From contig NZ_JBNAGG010000001.1 in NCBI RefSeq assembly GCF_049801075.1, positions 1,426,001 through 1,490,000 of the forward strand: a stretch of DNA of 64,000 nt, given 5' to 3'. Both the position numbers and the translations under genes were made by a program. Under the pieces are notes generated by a model, which was given only the letters and a program-made list of their open reading frames with translations, did no database searches and was not told the DNA's origin. This document shows, piece by piece, positions 25,533 to 33,941 of this stretch; the stretch's first letter is position 1, and each line of letters begins with the position of its first letter. Origin of the DNA: Maritalea sp049801075. Its GTDB lineage: Bacteria > Pseudomonadota > Alphaproteobacteria > Rhizobiales > Devosiaceae.

Positions 25533-26792
25533 TTATCCCAGCTTTAATTTTTTCAAAATGCCCGGCAACAAGCCGTTCGCATCGTTGCTCATTGCGCTAT
25601 CGCGACCGCTTACACGGCGCGCCAAACCGTTAAAGGCATCGTTCAGCTTATGAGAATTGTTCACTTCCGCGATCATCTGACCATTGTTCGCCGCCGTGCC
25701 AAACAATGCAGCTTCAAACGCAATCTCAGCAAAAATATCGACTTCAATTGTGTTTGCGAATTCAGATGTGCTCAGTTCTGGCCGCTTCGGCACCCCAACT
25801 TTATTCATCATCAAAATTGGTTCGGCTTCTGACATACGCAGAGATTTGAGCGTATCCATCATGAATTTCACATTACGCAAATTGGCCAAATCTGGCTCAG
25901 CAACGATCACCACCTCATCAACGGTTGAGAGGGTGTGGCGCACCCATCCATTCCAAGTATGCGGCAAATCCAACACCACAAGCGGCATGTTTTTCTGGCA
26001 AATTTCAATGATGCCTTCAAAGGCTTGATCGTGGAAATCATAGTCGCGATTGAGGTTCGCCGGGGCCGTTAGCAAATTGATGTGATTGGCGCATTTTGAC
26101 ATCAAACGTTCAATGACCACATCATCAACATCGTCATTGGAGAACACAGCATCGGCGATACCGTGTGGTGGCTCCTGATTGAAGTTCAGGCCCGCAGTGC
26201 CGAACGGCAAATCCATATCCATGATCAACACATCGCGGCGCACCTGCTGGCTGAGCGCCCATGCGGTATTGTGCGCAACAGTGGAAGACCCGGCGCCACC
26301 TTTGGCGGCAATAAATGCGATTGTGCGGCCGATAGGTTCTGCGCCTTCTGACGCGAACAGATCCGAAATCGTATCGACCAATGCTGGCGTTTCAACTGGG
26401 GTCACCATATATTCCGACACGCCATAGCGGATCAAACGACGATATAGTTCCACATCATTGACGCTGCCTATAACCACCACCCGAGTGGATGCATCGCAAA
26501 CTTCAGCCAAGCGATCCAGCGCGGACAGCAAATCATTACCTGCCAGGTTCGATTCAATGATGATCAGGTTTGGCGTTGGATTGACCTTGTAGGTCTCTAC
26601 CGCGGCTTCAATACCACCATTATGGGTGGTCAACGCAACCTTGTGCATACGCCGGTCATTGACCGCGCTTTCAACCGATTGGGCAGTCATCGCGTTTTCG
26701 CAAAATGCCTGAATTGTAATGTGAGGCACCAAGCGCGCACCCGAGGGAATATCCGACGCGCCGTTCACATTCTGACGAATATCATCTGACAT
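25533..26792 (-). CDS. cpaE: CpaE/TadZ, MinD-like pilus localisation ATPase
   Basis: A 419-residue protein with an N-terminal receiver-like domain (about 20-140; NLIIIESNLAGNDLLSALDRL) and a C-terminal MinD/ParA ATPase. The ATPase has a deviant Walker A, FIAAKGGAGSSTVAHNTA, a DMDLPFGTAGLNFNQ switch and VVLDLPHTWNGWVRHTLS. CpaE/TadZ recruits the Tad machinery to a cell site, often a pole. It follows cpaC by only about 30 bp, leaving no room for cpaD, which usually separates them in rhizobial loci. Confidence 0.93.
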   Translation of the reverse strand: MSDDIRQNVNGASDIPSGARLVPHITIQAFCENAMTAQSVESAVNDRRMHKVALTTHNGGIEAAVETYKVNPTPNLIIIESNLAGNDLLSALDRLAEVCDASTRVVVIGSVNDVELYRRLIRYGVSEYMVTPVETPALVDTISDLFASEGAEPIGRTIAFIAAKGGAGSSTVAHNTAWALSQQVRRDVLIMDMDLPFGTAGLNFNQEPPHGIADAVFSNDDVDDVVIERLMSKCANHINLLTAPANLNRDYDFHDQAFEGIIEICQKNMPLVVLDLPHTWNGWVRHTLSTVDEVVIVAEPDLANLRNVKFMMDTLKSLRMSEAEPILMMNKVGVPKRPELSTSEFANTIEVDIFAEIAFEAALFGTAANNGQMIAEVNNSHKLNDAFNGLARRVSGRDSAMSNDANGLLPGILKKLKLG

Positions 26793-26823
26793 AATTTATA
26801 CTTCCAACTCGTTTTGTGCCCGA

Positions 26824-28263
26824 TTAATCCAATACAAAGCCAACGCCGCCTTTAAGATCGAGACCTTTTGGACCGTCACCGACGCCATATAACTTTTCCA
26901 TTCTGCCCAAGAATACCGCTTCAGCATCACCGGCAAATTCCATCTTCTCGGTTGGCAAAGTGTAATCATTCATGTGCCCAGCAGCGGTGAGATATGGTGT
27001 CACCAAGATCAACAATTCAGTTTCTGCGCGGACAAAGTCGCGAGAGCGGAACAAAGCACCAAGAACTGGAATCTTGCTCAAGCCCGGCACTTCATTAAAA
27101 CGCTGACGAGATTTCTCTTCGATCAAGCCAGCAAGTGCCAAGGTTGATCCTGTGGGCAGCTTAACTGATGTTTTGGCGCGCCGCTCTTTTGTTGCGGGGA
27201 TGTTAACTGGACCAGCTGTGTATCCACCTTCAGCATTCAACTCCGAAACTTTCGTTTCCACATCCAAAGAAATTGCGTTGTTTGAATGCACGGTTGGCGT
27301 GAAATTCAGCTCTACACCGAACTCTTTGAATTCATAAGTGATTTCGCCATCTTTATAGCCAACAGGCACTGGGAATTCGCCACCAGCCAGAAATTCAGCA
27401 CTTTTACCAGATAGCGCGGTCAATGTTGGCTCAGCCAATGTGCGCAACGCACCACGGCGTTCTAGCGCTTTCACTGTCGCGTCAACAGAAAGGTTGCCAA
27501 ATGAAAAGCCGAGTTTTCCAGAATTTGACGCGACCACGTTGGATACGCCACCAAGACCAGGATTGGTCAGCAATGAAGTTGCGACGCCGCCCACATTGAG
27601 GCTGGCATTCAAATCAATACCCAATTGCTTCACTGTTTCGCGCTGTACTTCAGCCACGATAACTTTCAGCATAACCTGCTGCGCACCGGCGACATTGATC
27701 ACAGATACTACTTCGCTTCCGCTGAACTGCTCTGCAATAGAGATTGCTTTTTGAACATCATCATCGCTGCGGGCTGAACCCGACAATACAACACGTTGGT
27801 TGGATATGGTTGCCTCAATTGATGACCCTGGCAGCAATCGTGCGAGCGTGGATTCGATACCACCGCCGGACTGACCTACGGTCACATCCAAAATCACAAT
27901 CGGGTTGCCTTTGGCATCAAGAAAAATCACATTCGTATCGCCGGATGCACGCCCCTGCACAATTGCACGACGTTTTGTGCGCACAATGGCATTGGCGATT
28001 GCGGGCTCTGAGACGATTACCTCTGCGGCAGACACCGGAAGATCAACGATCAATGATTTATTCTGCCCCACTTCAACCGCATAGGTTTGGCCAATTTGAT
28101 TGGCGGAAACGCGCATTGTGGCATTGGCCCATGCTGCCTCTGTGCCCATAAAGAAGGGCAACAACAGGAGTGTTAGCAAAAGAAAGTTCTTTTTCATCGT
28201 CATAACCCAGTTATCAAAATGGACAATGTTCAGATTGGTCTGTGCTGATTTTGACATCGCCAT
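26824..28263 (-). CDS. cpaC: CpaC/RcpA, outer-membrane secretin of the Tad pilus
   Basis: Forms the outer-membrane channel through which the Flp pilus emerges. The 479-residue frame has a long N-terminal lead, with the signal peptide core KKNFLLLTLLLLPFFMG. An N-terminal pilus-formation domain (about 65-135; LIVDLPVSAAEVIVSEPAIA) and a BON-like segment follow. The secretin domain (about 225-435) contains LAEPTLTALSGKSAEFLAGG and VPGLSKIPVLGALFRS. The first ATG overlaps the cpaB stop (TAATG); an ATG at 28257 sits at better distance from GGAG, and 28203 or 28197 would give a conventional signal peptide. Confidence 0.93.
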   Translation of the reverse strand: MAMSKSAQTNLNIVHFDNWVMTMKKNFLLLTLLLLPFFMGTEAAWANATMRVSANQIGQTYAVEVGQNKSLIVDLPVSAAEVIVSEPAIANAIVRTKRRAIVQGRASGDTNVIFLDAKGNPIVILDVTVGQSGGGIESTLARLLPGSSIEATISNQRVVLSGSARSDDDVQKAISIAEQFSGSEVVSVINVAGAQQVMLKVIVAEVQRETVKQLGIDLNASLNVGGVATSLLTNPGLGGVSNVVASNSGKLGFSFGNLSVDATVKALERRGALRTLAEPTLTALSGKSAEFLAGGEFPVPVGYKDGEITYEFKEFGVELNFTPTVHSNNAISLDVETKVSELNAEGGYTAGPVNIPATKERRAKTSVKLPTGSTLALAGLIEEKSRQRFNEVPGLSKIPVLGALFRSRDFVRAETELLILVTPYLTAAGHMNDYTLPTEKMEFAGDAEAVFLGRMEKLYGVGDGPKGLDLKGGVGFVLD

Positions 28264-29201
28264 TACTCCTTCACCACGGGTGGTGGACTATCGAACTGAG
28301 GTGGGCCGGCCGGAGGCGGAATTGTTGAAAAAACAGGGCCGCTATCGTTTGAAGGCATTGGTTCACTGTTAGACTTTGGCGTGGTCTCTTCTTTGTCATT
28401 GCCTGCCAATGCGGCGCTGGGTTTGCCCCCACGAATTAACTTGATGCTTGCCTGGTTTAGATCGCCACCCGTCGCCGGGCCTTCAACAAAATCCACGATC
28501 GAGCGAAGGATAAGTGACAACTCGCCAAACTTAGACGCATTGATAATGGTTTCGGCCTGTCTTGGTGTCAGCTCAAGCGTTGCGATTGTTTTGTCTTCAA
28601 ACGCTTCCGGTGATGCTTGCTCACCCGCGCCGCCGCCGGCATTCGGGCCAACTTCGCCCAGTTTTTTACCAATCGCCAATACGCGGGCATTGTTCAAAAT
28701 GGTTTGCGATGTGTCGCCCAAATTGCTGATTTGGGTCAGCACAACATCCACACGATCATTCGGCACGATGAAGCCACCAGCGCCACTTTCTGCCGATACT
28801 TCAATTGAAACGCCACGCATACCTTTGCCAATGACAGCTGAAAGATAGCCCTGGCCGGTGCGCACCAATTTCGCTTCGCGGATCGGTTCGCCTTCAAAAA
28901 TTTCAAACCGAGAGATCGTGCCCTGCATTTGCTGCGGTGCATCTGGCAGACGCTCATCGGTGATGAATTCAGGGCGAATTGCATCCTCTGGCCATTTTTG
29001 CCAGCTCACAGAACCGGGGTCCAACCGCTCGCCAATACCAATGGTCCGGCTTGCCACCAACACTTTCATCTGTGTGGTTGGCTTTTCTTCAGCCACTTGT
29101 GGCGTGGTCGCTGGGCCTCTATTGGAGTTCAAGGCAAAAAAAGCTGCCATGCCCCCTGCAATCAATGCGACCAAAACTAGAATCAAACGCGCCGGCTTCA
29201 T
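28263..29201 (-). CDS. cpaB: CpaB/RcpC, Tad pilus assembly protein
   Basis: A 312-residue protein that stabilises the secretin and may connect it to peptidoglycan. It has an N-terminal membrane anchor (about 5-25), a SAF domain (about 45-115) with TIGIGERLDPGSVSWQKWP and FEGEPIREAKLV, then the RcpC-type domain with VSAESGAGGFIVPNDRVDV. A Pro/Ser-rich C-terminal tail ends it. The ATG at 29201, preceded by GGGGAAATTGAA, is preferred over 29243. It is translationally coupled to cpaC. Confidence 0.92.
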   Translation of the reverse strand: MKPARLILVLVALIAGGMAAFFALNSNRGPATTPQVAEEKPTTQMKVLVASRTIGIGERLDPGSVSWQKWPEDAIRPEFITDERLPDAPQQMQGTISRFEIFEGEPIREAKLVRTGQGYLSAVIGKGMRGVSIEVSAESGAGGFIVPNDRVDVVLTQISNLGDTSQTILNNARVLAIGKKLGEVGPNAGGGAGEQASPEAFEDKTIATLELTPRQAETIINASKFGELSLILRSIVDFVEGPATGGDLNQASIKLIRGGKPSAALAGNDKEETTPKSNSEPMPSNDSGPVFSTIPPPAGPPQFDSPPPVVKE

Positions 29202-29342
29202 TTCAATTTCCCCGGTTAAACTCAAAGTCTCCACGCAAAACATGCGCAGATTTTCCCGGCTAGTATCGAACTAAAGCGTCAAGGTTTGGTTAATGGAGCC
29301 TTGTCAAATAGAGTTAACGAAAAGTTGCGTGATTTGAGCAGC

Positions 29343-29846
29343 TTAGAGCGTGGCCAGCGCGGCAAAAATGCTTGTGCTGGGAAAGACGATAAGTCCCGCT
29401 GCGGCTAACGCGATACCGTAAGGTACCCCGACTTTTTTGTCATGCAGCTTCACCAACCACTGCCATTTTGGAAGCATGGCCGGGTTCACAGCAAATCTAA
29501 ACACGAGAATTATGATGGTTAGCACACCACCCGCGACCGCTGCATAAAGCAAATAGGGAACTGTGTCCGTCATGCCCATCCATAAAACTGTACTTGCGGC
29601 GAATTTAGCGTCACCGCCTCCGATCCAACCGGGAATGAACAATGCGATGCATACAACCAGCGCGATTAAGAAGGCCACAAAGTGCATCCCAATCAGTTGC
29701 CAGGGCATACCAGCGAAGAGAGCTGTGGCAAGAAAGCCGACAATAAGCACTGCAGAGAGCCAGTTGGGAATGCGCATGGTCAGCAAATCATATGCTGCAC
29801 AAAAGGCCATCATTATGGGGAAAATCGCAAGCAAGAGTGTGTTCAT
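29343..29846 (-). CDS. cpaA: CpaA/TadV prepilin peptidase
   Basis: A 167-residue A24 aspartic peptidase that cleaves the leader of the Flp prepilin and TadE-like pseudopilins. The two catalytic aspartates are in FCAAYDLLTMRIPNWL (the D-x-x-x-x-x-I-P type context) and GWIGGGDAKFAAS. About six hydrophobic helices are seen. No N-terminal methyltransferase domain is present, as usual for CpaA. It heads the cpaA-tadC run, downstream of the flp terminator. Confidence 0.93.
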   Translation of the reverse strand: MNTLLLAIFPIMMAFCAAYDLLTMRIPNWLSAVLIVGFLATALFAGMPWQLIGMHFVAFLIALVVCIALFIPGWIGGGDAKFAASTVLWMGMTDTVPYLLYAAVAGGVLTIIILVFRFAVNPAMLPKWQWLVKLHDKKVGVPYGIALAAAGLIVFPSTSIFAALATL

Positions 29847-29921
29847 GTTGTCCAGATCTTCTAAGAATTAGCCCGCACAATGTGCGGGTTTAAGATTAGC
29901 CAAATGTAAATGCGCACAAAA

Positions 29922-29947
29922 AAAGGGAGGCTAAAAAGCCTCCCTTT
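29922..29947 (-). terminator. Terminator or attenuator after the Flp pilin gene
   Basis: On the minus strand AAAGGGAGGCT and AGCCTCCCTTT form an 11-bp stem with a TTTT loop, followed by TTTTTG. It lies about 28 bp past the pilin stop and about 75 bp before cpaA. It should let flp be made in large excess over the assembly genes by partial termination, an interpretation usual for major pilins but not shown here. Confidence 0.85.
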
Positions 29948-29974
29948 CGATTATTCTTTCCAGAACGCTGAAGC

Positions 29975-30151
29975 TTAGGTAGCTGGTGTGCCGCCAAGTT
30001 CAGTTGTAATCTGGTTGAAGATACCAATCAATGAATCGCCCAATGCAGTTGCTGCACCGATGATCACAACTGCGATCAAAGCGGCAATCAAGCCATATTC
30101 AATAGCTGTCGCGCCAGACTCATCGTTCAAAAAACGTTTTACCAATTTCAT
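29975..30151 (-). CDS. flp: Flp/PilA family major pilin
   Basis: A 58-residue Flp prepilin. It has the short basic leader MKLVKRFLNDESG, the prepilin cleavage site after Gly13, and the diagnostic mature start ATAIEYGLIAALIAVVIIGA with Glu at +5 followed by Tyr. A short polar C-terminus ends GGTPAT. AAGGAG sits 8 bases before the ATG. It would be cleaved by the adjacent CpaA and polymerised by the Tad machinery. It is flanked downstream by a strong terminator and upstream by a leader hairpin. Confidence 0.95.
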   Translation of the reverse strand: MKLVKRFLNDESGATAIEYGLIAALIAVVIIGAATALGDSLIGIFNQITTELGGTPAT

Positions 30152-30546
30152 TTCTTTGCTCCTTGCTCGTCGTCACGACACAACGTGACTGCACATTGTC
30201 CGATCCTCACCATCGAACTCAGGCCCAACGTTAGGCTTGGAGTCTTGAAATTGTGTTAATCGAAATCTTGCAATCGCCAATAATGGCACTTGATATATTT
30301 ATGATTATCAAGTGGTTAAAAGAAAATATTTGCAACTATTTTCGGCATTTAGGTCGCCGAAGCCCATTTGATTGATAATGCATACGATGTGCGCCTATGG
30401 CGAAATAGCCCTAGGATTGTTTCACGCATATATATAATGCGTTCGGCGATCAGCATATAATGCAGTTATGCGACAATCATTTGCACTTTATTCACCATTC
30501 TATTCGATGATGCTGGAAAGTATATGTTGAATAAAGGGTTAATATC
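30152..30546. promoter_or_regulatory. A+T-rich divergent control region of the pilus genes
   Basis: 395 bp without a gene between divergent flp and the secretin-N-domain gene. Near flp it holds a perfect hairpin at 30172-30189 (GTCACG, six-base loop, CGTGAC). Near the other gene it holds three copies of ATAATGC at 30375, 30434 and 30457, two of them inside TATAATGC, which resembles a -10 element. The centre is strongly A+T-rich. No promoter can be assigned with certainty. Confidence 0.45.
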
Positions 30547-31029
30547 ATGCTTGGCCAACGTGTTTTGAGAGTGATCCGTTCTTGGACTGCCGCTGGCGCT
30601 GTTGCCGTGAGCTTGATGGCTGCCGCCGGTGTAAGCACCATTTTCGCCGCAGACCCGAATGGTGAAATTGATGTGCAGGTGAATATGGCGCGTATTCTAC
30701 GCCTGCCCTCAGCTGCATCGACAGTGGTTATTGGCAATCCAGCAATTGCGGACGCCACCATCCAAGACCCTGAAACCATTGTATTGACCGGGAAAACCTT
30801 CGGCCAGACCAACCTGATCGCTCTAGATTCAGTTGGCAATCCAATTGCTGATCTGGTTGTGGAGGTGGTGAACCAGCAGGACAATATCGTGCTGGTTTAT
30901 AACGGCACTCAACGCAATACAATTTCATGTACACCAGAATGTAGCCCAGCGCTAATGATGGGCGACGATGTGGACTATCTTGGCGAAGTGGCCGGGTCCA
31001 AAACGATTGTAGAAGAAGCATCGAAATAG
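30547..31029 (+). CDS. Stand-alone pilus-formation N-terminal domain protein (secretin N-domain paralogue)
   Basis: A 160-residue exported protein. It has a signal peptide ending near VSTIFAADPN, then a domain resembling the N-terminal part of CpaC: RILRLPSAASTVVIGNPAIA, IVLTGKTFGQTNLIALDSVG and NPIADLVVEVV. No secretin domain follows. Two cysteines in the pattern SCTPECSP may form a disulfide. It is divergent from flp and leads the two TadE-like genes, so it is probably a periplasmic pilus assembly factor. CpaC in this locus carries the same domain, making the two paralogous. Confidence 0.85.
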   Translation: MLGQRVLRVIRSWTAAGAVAVSLMAAAGVSTIFAADPNGEIDVQVNMARILRLPSAASTVVIGNPAIADATIQDPETIVLTGKTFGQTNLIALDSVGNPIADLVVEVVNQQDNIVLVYNGTQRNTISCTPECSPALMMGDDVDYLGEVAGSKTIVEEASK

Positions 31030-31119
31030 TTGCGACTACCTCTAGTTACAACGAATTATTGCAATGATTCAGTAATTTTGCAGCGTTATGCTTTCATCAC
31101 TTAACTTAAGGAAAGAGTG

Positions 31120-31668
31120 ATGTTGTTCGCCAAGAAATGTCGACGGGCATATAAATCTTTACGGTTGGGGCGTTTTGGCAAAGACGAGCGCGGCGTTACC
31201 GTTGTTGAGTTTGGTCTGCTTGCTTTACCCTTCTTCGCCATTATCGGTGCTATCTTAGAAACTGGCTTGGTGTTGCTGGCCTCGCAAGTGTTTGACAGTG
31301 CGGTGCATGATGCAAGCCGTGTTGTTCGCACTGGTGAAGCGCAGAACAAGGGCTACAACATGCCTGAGTTCCGAGCCAAAATATGTGAACATACTTTTGG
31401 TCTCTTTGACTGTAACAAAATTAAAATTCGTGTGCGCACGATCAAAAGCTTCTCAAATGCTTCGACCTCCAGCCCGGTCGACAAAGATGGCAAATGGATC
31501 ATTTCCGCAAGCTTTAAACCTGGCCAGCGCAATGAGGTGGTTTTGGTCGAAGCCTATTATAAATGGCCAACCATTCTGAACATTATGGGCTTCCAATTTG
31601 GCAACCTTGATGGCAACAGCGCCATGCTTATGAGCGCCTCTCGCGTATTTATGAATGAGCCATTTTAG
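31120..31668 (+). CDS. TadE-like minor pilin / pseudopilin
   Basis: A 182-residue TadE/TadG family protein. A basic N-terminus is followed by the pseudopilin-type helix DERGVTVVEFGLLALPFFAIIGA, with Gly before the cleavage site and Glu five residues after it. An extracytoplasmic domain follows, with two cysteines (KICEHTFGLFDCNK). It would be processed by CpaA and incorporated into the pilus base or tip. The ATG at 31120 is preferred over the adjoining GTG at 31117; GGAAAG is upstream. It overlaps the next gene by 14 bases. Confidence 0.88.
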   Translation: MLFAKKCRRAYKSLRLGRFGKDERGVTVVEFGLLALPFFAIIGAILETGLVLLASQVFDSAVHDASRVVRTGEAQNKGYNMPEFRAKICEHTFGLFDCNKIKIRVRTIKSFSNASTSSPVDKDGKWIISASFKPGQRNEVVLVEAYYKWPTILNIMGFQFGNLDGNSAMLMSASRVFMNEPF

Positions 31669-32233
31669 GACCGTGCGCATGTTGAGACATTTCATCAGAA
31701 AATTGAATAGCGGTTTATACGACAATAGAGGTGTGTCCGCCGTTGAATTTGCGCTGGTGCTGCCCGTTTTACTGACACTCTATCTTGGCACGATCGATGT
31801 GAGCACTTTCATCATTGTTGATCGAAAAGTTTCTGTTGTGGCTGGTTCTGTGGCCGACCTTGTTGCACGGGCCGAAGATGAGATCGAAACCTCGACAGTC
31901 GACGATTATTTCAAGGCTGCCGAATTTACCATCAAGCCCTATTCCTCCTCTAATTTGCGCCAGCGCGTGACAAGCCTACGCATAGATGGCGACGCGAAAG
32001 CATGGGTGATCTGGTCTCGAACTTACAATGGCGGCACCGCTTTGACTAAAGACAGTCAATATGTCGATATCCCCCCTGAAATTGCAGATGCAAATCGCAA
32101 CAGATTTATGATTATGGGTGAAGCTTGGAATGAGGCTGATCCAGTGATCGGCTTCGTCATGAACTCCACGTTCAGCTTTCAGCAGCGTTATTTCTTTAGA
32201 TCGCGGTTTGATGGAATCATCCAACTGATCTAG
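31655..32233 (+). CDS. Second TadE/TadG-like minor pilin
   Basis: A 192-residue protein with basic N-terminus and pseudopilin helix NRGVSAVEFALVLPVLLTLY (Gly, then Glu at +5), followed by a periplasmic domain without cysteines. Many TadG proteins are longer and carry a von Willebrand A domain; this one does not. Its ATG lies inside the preceding gene, so translation is coupled; an ATG at 31679 is an alternative start. It probably forms a minor-pilin pair with the preceding TadE-like protein. Confidence 0.85.
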   Translation: MSHFRTVRMLRHFIRKLNSGLYDNRGVSAVEFALVLPVLLTLYLGTIDVSTFIIVDRKVSVVAGSVADLVARAEDEIETSTVDDYFKAAEFTIKPYSSSNLRQRVTSLRIDGDAKAWVIWSRTYNGGTALTKDSQYVDIPPEIADANRNRFMIMGEAWNEADPVIGFVMNSTFSFQQRYFFRSRFDGIIQLI

Positions 32234-32268
32234 GGTTGCCTCATCTGGTCCCTATCTTCAGGAAAATT

Positions 32269-32886
32269 ATGTCTGATTATCTGATCCCCGTGTTCGATCT
32301 GGGTGGCGTTTTTATCGATTGGAATCCGCTCAATCTTTATCGCAATGTGTTTGACACTGAGGAAGAAGCTGTTTGGTTTGTCGAAAATGTTTATTCCGGC
32401 TTGTGGAATTTGGAATTTGACGCTGGCAAACTTTATGCCGATGGCATTGCGGAGCTGTGTGCCCGTTTCCCCGCCTATACGGACCAGATTGTGGCCTATG
32501 ATAAACGCTGGCTAGAGACCATTGCTGGTATCTTCGATGGAACAGTTGCGATCCATGAAGAGCTTATTGCAGCGGATCTTCCGACCTTTGCTATCACCAA
32601 CTATTCAAAAGAGAAATTTCAGCTGACGCTGGAAAACTATAAGTTCTTGCAAAAGTTTGATGGTATTTTGGTTTCCGGCCAAGAAAAACTGGTGAAGCCG
32701 GACTATCGGATCTATCACCGCTTTTTGGAACGTTACAGCCTCGATGCTTCAAGCTGTGTGTTCATTGATGATAGCTATCCCAATGTGGTGGCTGCTGAGC
32801 ATATCGGCATGAAGGCCATTCATTTTGAAAGCCCCGAGCAATTGCGTGAAGATTTAATCGCGCTGGGATTGCCGCTAAAGGCTTAG
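32269..32886 (+). CDS. HAD-superfamily hydrolase (subfamily IA)
   Basis: A 205-residue phosphatase-like protein. Motif I is VFDLGGVFIDWNP (nucleophile Asp, with Gly at the +2 position as in the DLGGV group). Motif II is in FAITNYSKE, motif III Lys in EKLVKPDYRIYHRF, and motif IV in CVFIDDSYPNVVAAEHIGM. The substrate is not deducible; relatives act on small phosphorylated or halogenated compounds. The ATG at 32269, with AGGAAAA upstream, is preferred over the frame start at 32236. Convergent with the nucleoside operon, overlapping its last gene by four bases. Confidence 0.88.
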   Translation: MSDYLIPVFDLGGVFIDWNPLNLYRNVFDTEEEAVWFVENVYSGLWNLEFDAGKLYADGIAELCARFPAYTDQIVAYDKRWLETIAGIFDGTVAIHEELIAADLPTFAITNYSKEKFQLTLENYKFLQKFDGILVSGQEKLVKPDYRIYHRFLERYSLDASSCVFIDDSYPNVVAAEHIGMKAIHFESPEQLREDLIALGLPLKA

Positions 32887-33302
32887 AGCTTCTCATAGGT
32901 TTCGACGAGATAACCATCAACCTCACCCAGCCCCAATTTCACCAAAGGATAGGTGCCTTGCTGGGTGAGCACACCATTTTCGAAGGACAGTTTGAAGGCG
33001 ATGGAAATGCCCTCATAATTGGGGAATGAGCAATAATCAATATGCTCAATATAATTTTCGCCTTCAAGATCGTACTGACCGCCGCCAGCATCAAAAGATT
33101 TTCCACCTGCGATCAGCTCGCTATCGCTGGGCGGTAGGGTGTAGCGTGGCCGTTCTGGCAAGCGAGAAAAGAAGGCGAAATGGCTGGCTGTGAACAGCTT
33201 GACAAAATGACGATTGGGGTCAAGGATCGAATTGTCCTCACCAGCCACCGTTAAAGTGGCGGACAAAAGCCGCCACTCACCCATCAAATCTTCAGGCTGC
33301 AT
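32883..33302 (-). CDS. Lipocalin-like small protein at the end of the nucleoside operon
   Basis: A 139-residue protein resembling the bacterial lipocalin-like domain: it starts EDLMGEWRLLSATLTVAG and contains KLFTASHFAFFSR, FDAGGGQYDLEGENYIEHIDY and a closing strand before VETYEKL. No signal peptide, so probably cytosolic. Its ATG overlaps the upp stop codon by one base, which argues for co-expression with uracil salvage. Function unknown; the fold suggests a small-molecule ligand. Confidence 0.75.
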   Translation of the reverse strand: MQPEDLMGEWRLLSATLTVAGEDNSILDPNRHFVKLFTASHFAFFSRLPERPRYTLPPSDSELIAGGKSFDAGGGQYDLEGENYIEHIDYCSFPNYEGISIAFKLSFENGVLTQQGTYPLVKLGLGEVDGYLVETYEKL

Positions 33303-33931
33303 TAGCGCGTACCGTACATACGGTCGCCCGCATCGCCCAAGCCCGGCACGATATAGCCTTTTTCATTGAGCTTTTCGTCAATCGCAGCGGTGTAGATTGG
33401 CACATCTGGATGCGCTTCTTGGAAGCGTTTGATGCCCTCCGGCGCAGCCAACAGACACAAGAAGCGTAGATTGTTGGCACCACGGCGTTTAATTCGATCT
33501 ACCGCGGTGACGGCCGAATTGGCTGTCGCCAACATCGGGTCAACCACAACCACCAAACGATCAGCAATGTCAGATGGTGCTTTGAAGTAGTACTCAATCG
33601 CTTCCAATGTTTCTGGATCGCGATAAAGGCCGATATGAGACACGCGGGCGCTTGGTACCAAATCCAACATGCCTTCGAGCAAGCCATTGCCCGCCCTCAG
33701 AATTGAAGCGAACACGAGCTTTTTGCCTTTGAGGGCCGGGCTTTGCATCTTTTGAATTGGCGTTTCGATCTCGATCATTTCGGTCTCGAGATCGCGGGTG
33801 ACCTCATAGCAGAGCAAGTGCGCAATTTCTTGCAGGAGCCGACGGAAACTCGCCGTTGATGTGTCCTTGTTCCGCATAATGGTCAATTTATGTTGCACCA
33901 ACGGGTGTTCGACAACGGTGACGTTTTCCAT
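33302..33931 (-). CDS. upp: Uracil phosphoribosyltransferase
   Basis: Makes UMP from uracil and PRPP, capturing uracil released by pyrimidine nucleoside phosphorolysis. The 209-residue length is typical. Motifs include HPLVQHKLTIMRNKDTSTASFRRL at the N-terminus, FASILRAGNGLLEGM, the PRPP-binding VVVDPMLATANSA, and the C-terminal uracil-binding YIVPGLGDAGDRMYGT. It follows deoB by 10 bp in the salvage operon. Confidence 0.96.
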   Translation of the reverse strand: MENVTVVEHPLVQHKLTIMRNKDTSTASFRRLLQEIAHLLCYEVTRDLETEMIEIETPIQKMQSPALKGKKLVFASILRAGNGLLEGMLDLVPSARVSHIGLYRDPETLEAIEYYFKAPSDIADRLVVVVDPMLATANSAVTAVDRIKRRGANNLRFLCLLAAPEGIKRFQEAHPDVPIYTAAIDEKLNEKGYIVPGLGDAGDRMYGTR

Positions 33932-33941
33932 ATTCTACCTC

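Noticed and set aside
30492..30884. 130-codon minus-strand frame opposite the secretin-N-domain gene
   Set aside because: The plus-strand frame has a signal peptide and a recognisable domain; the minus frame has neither.
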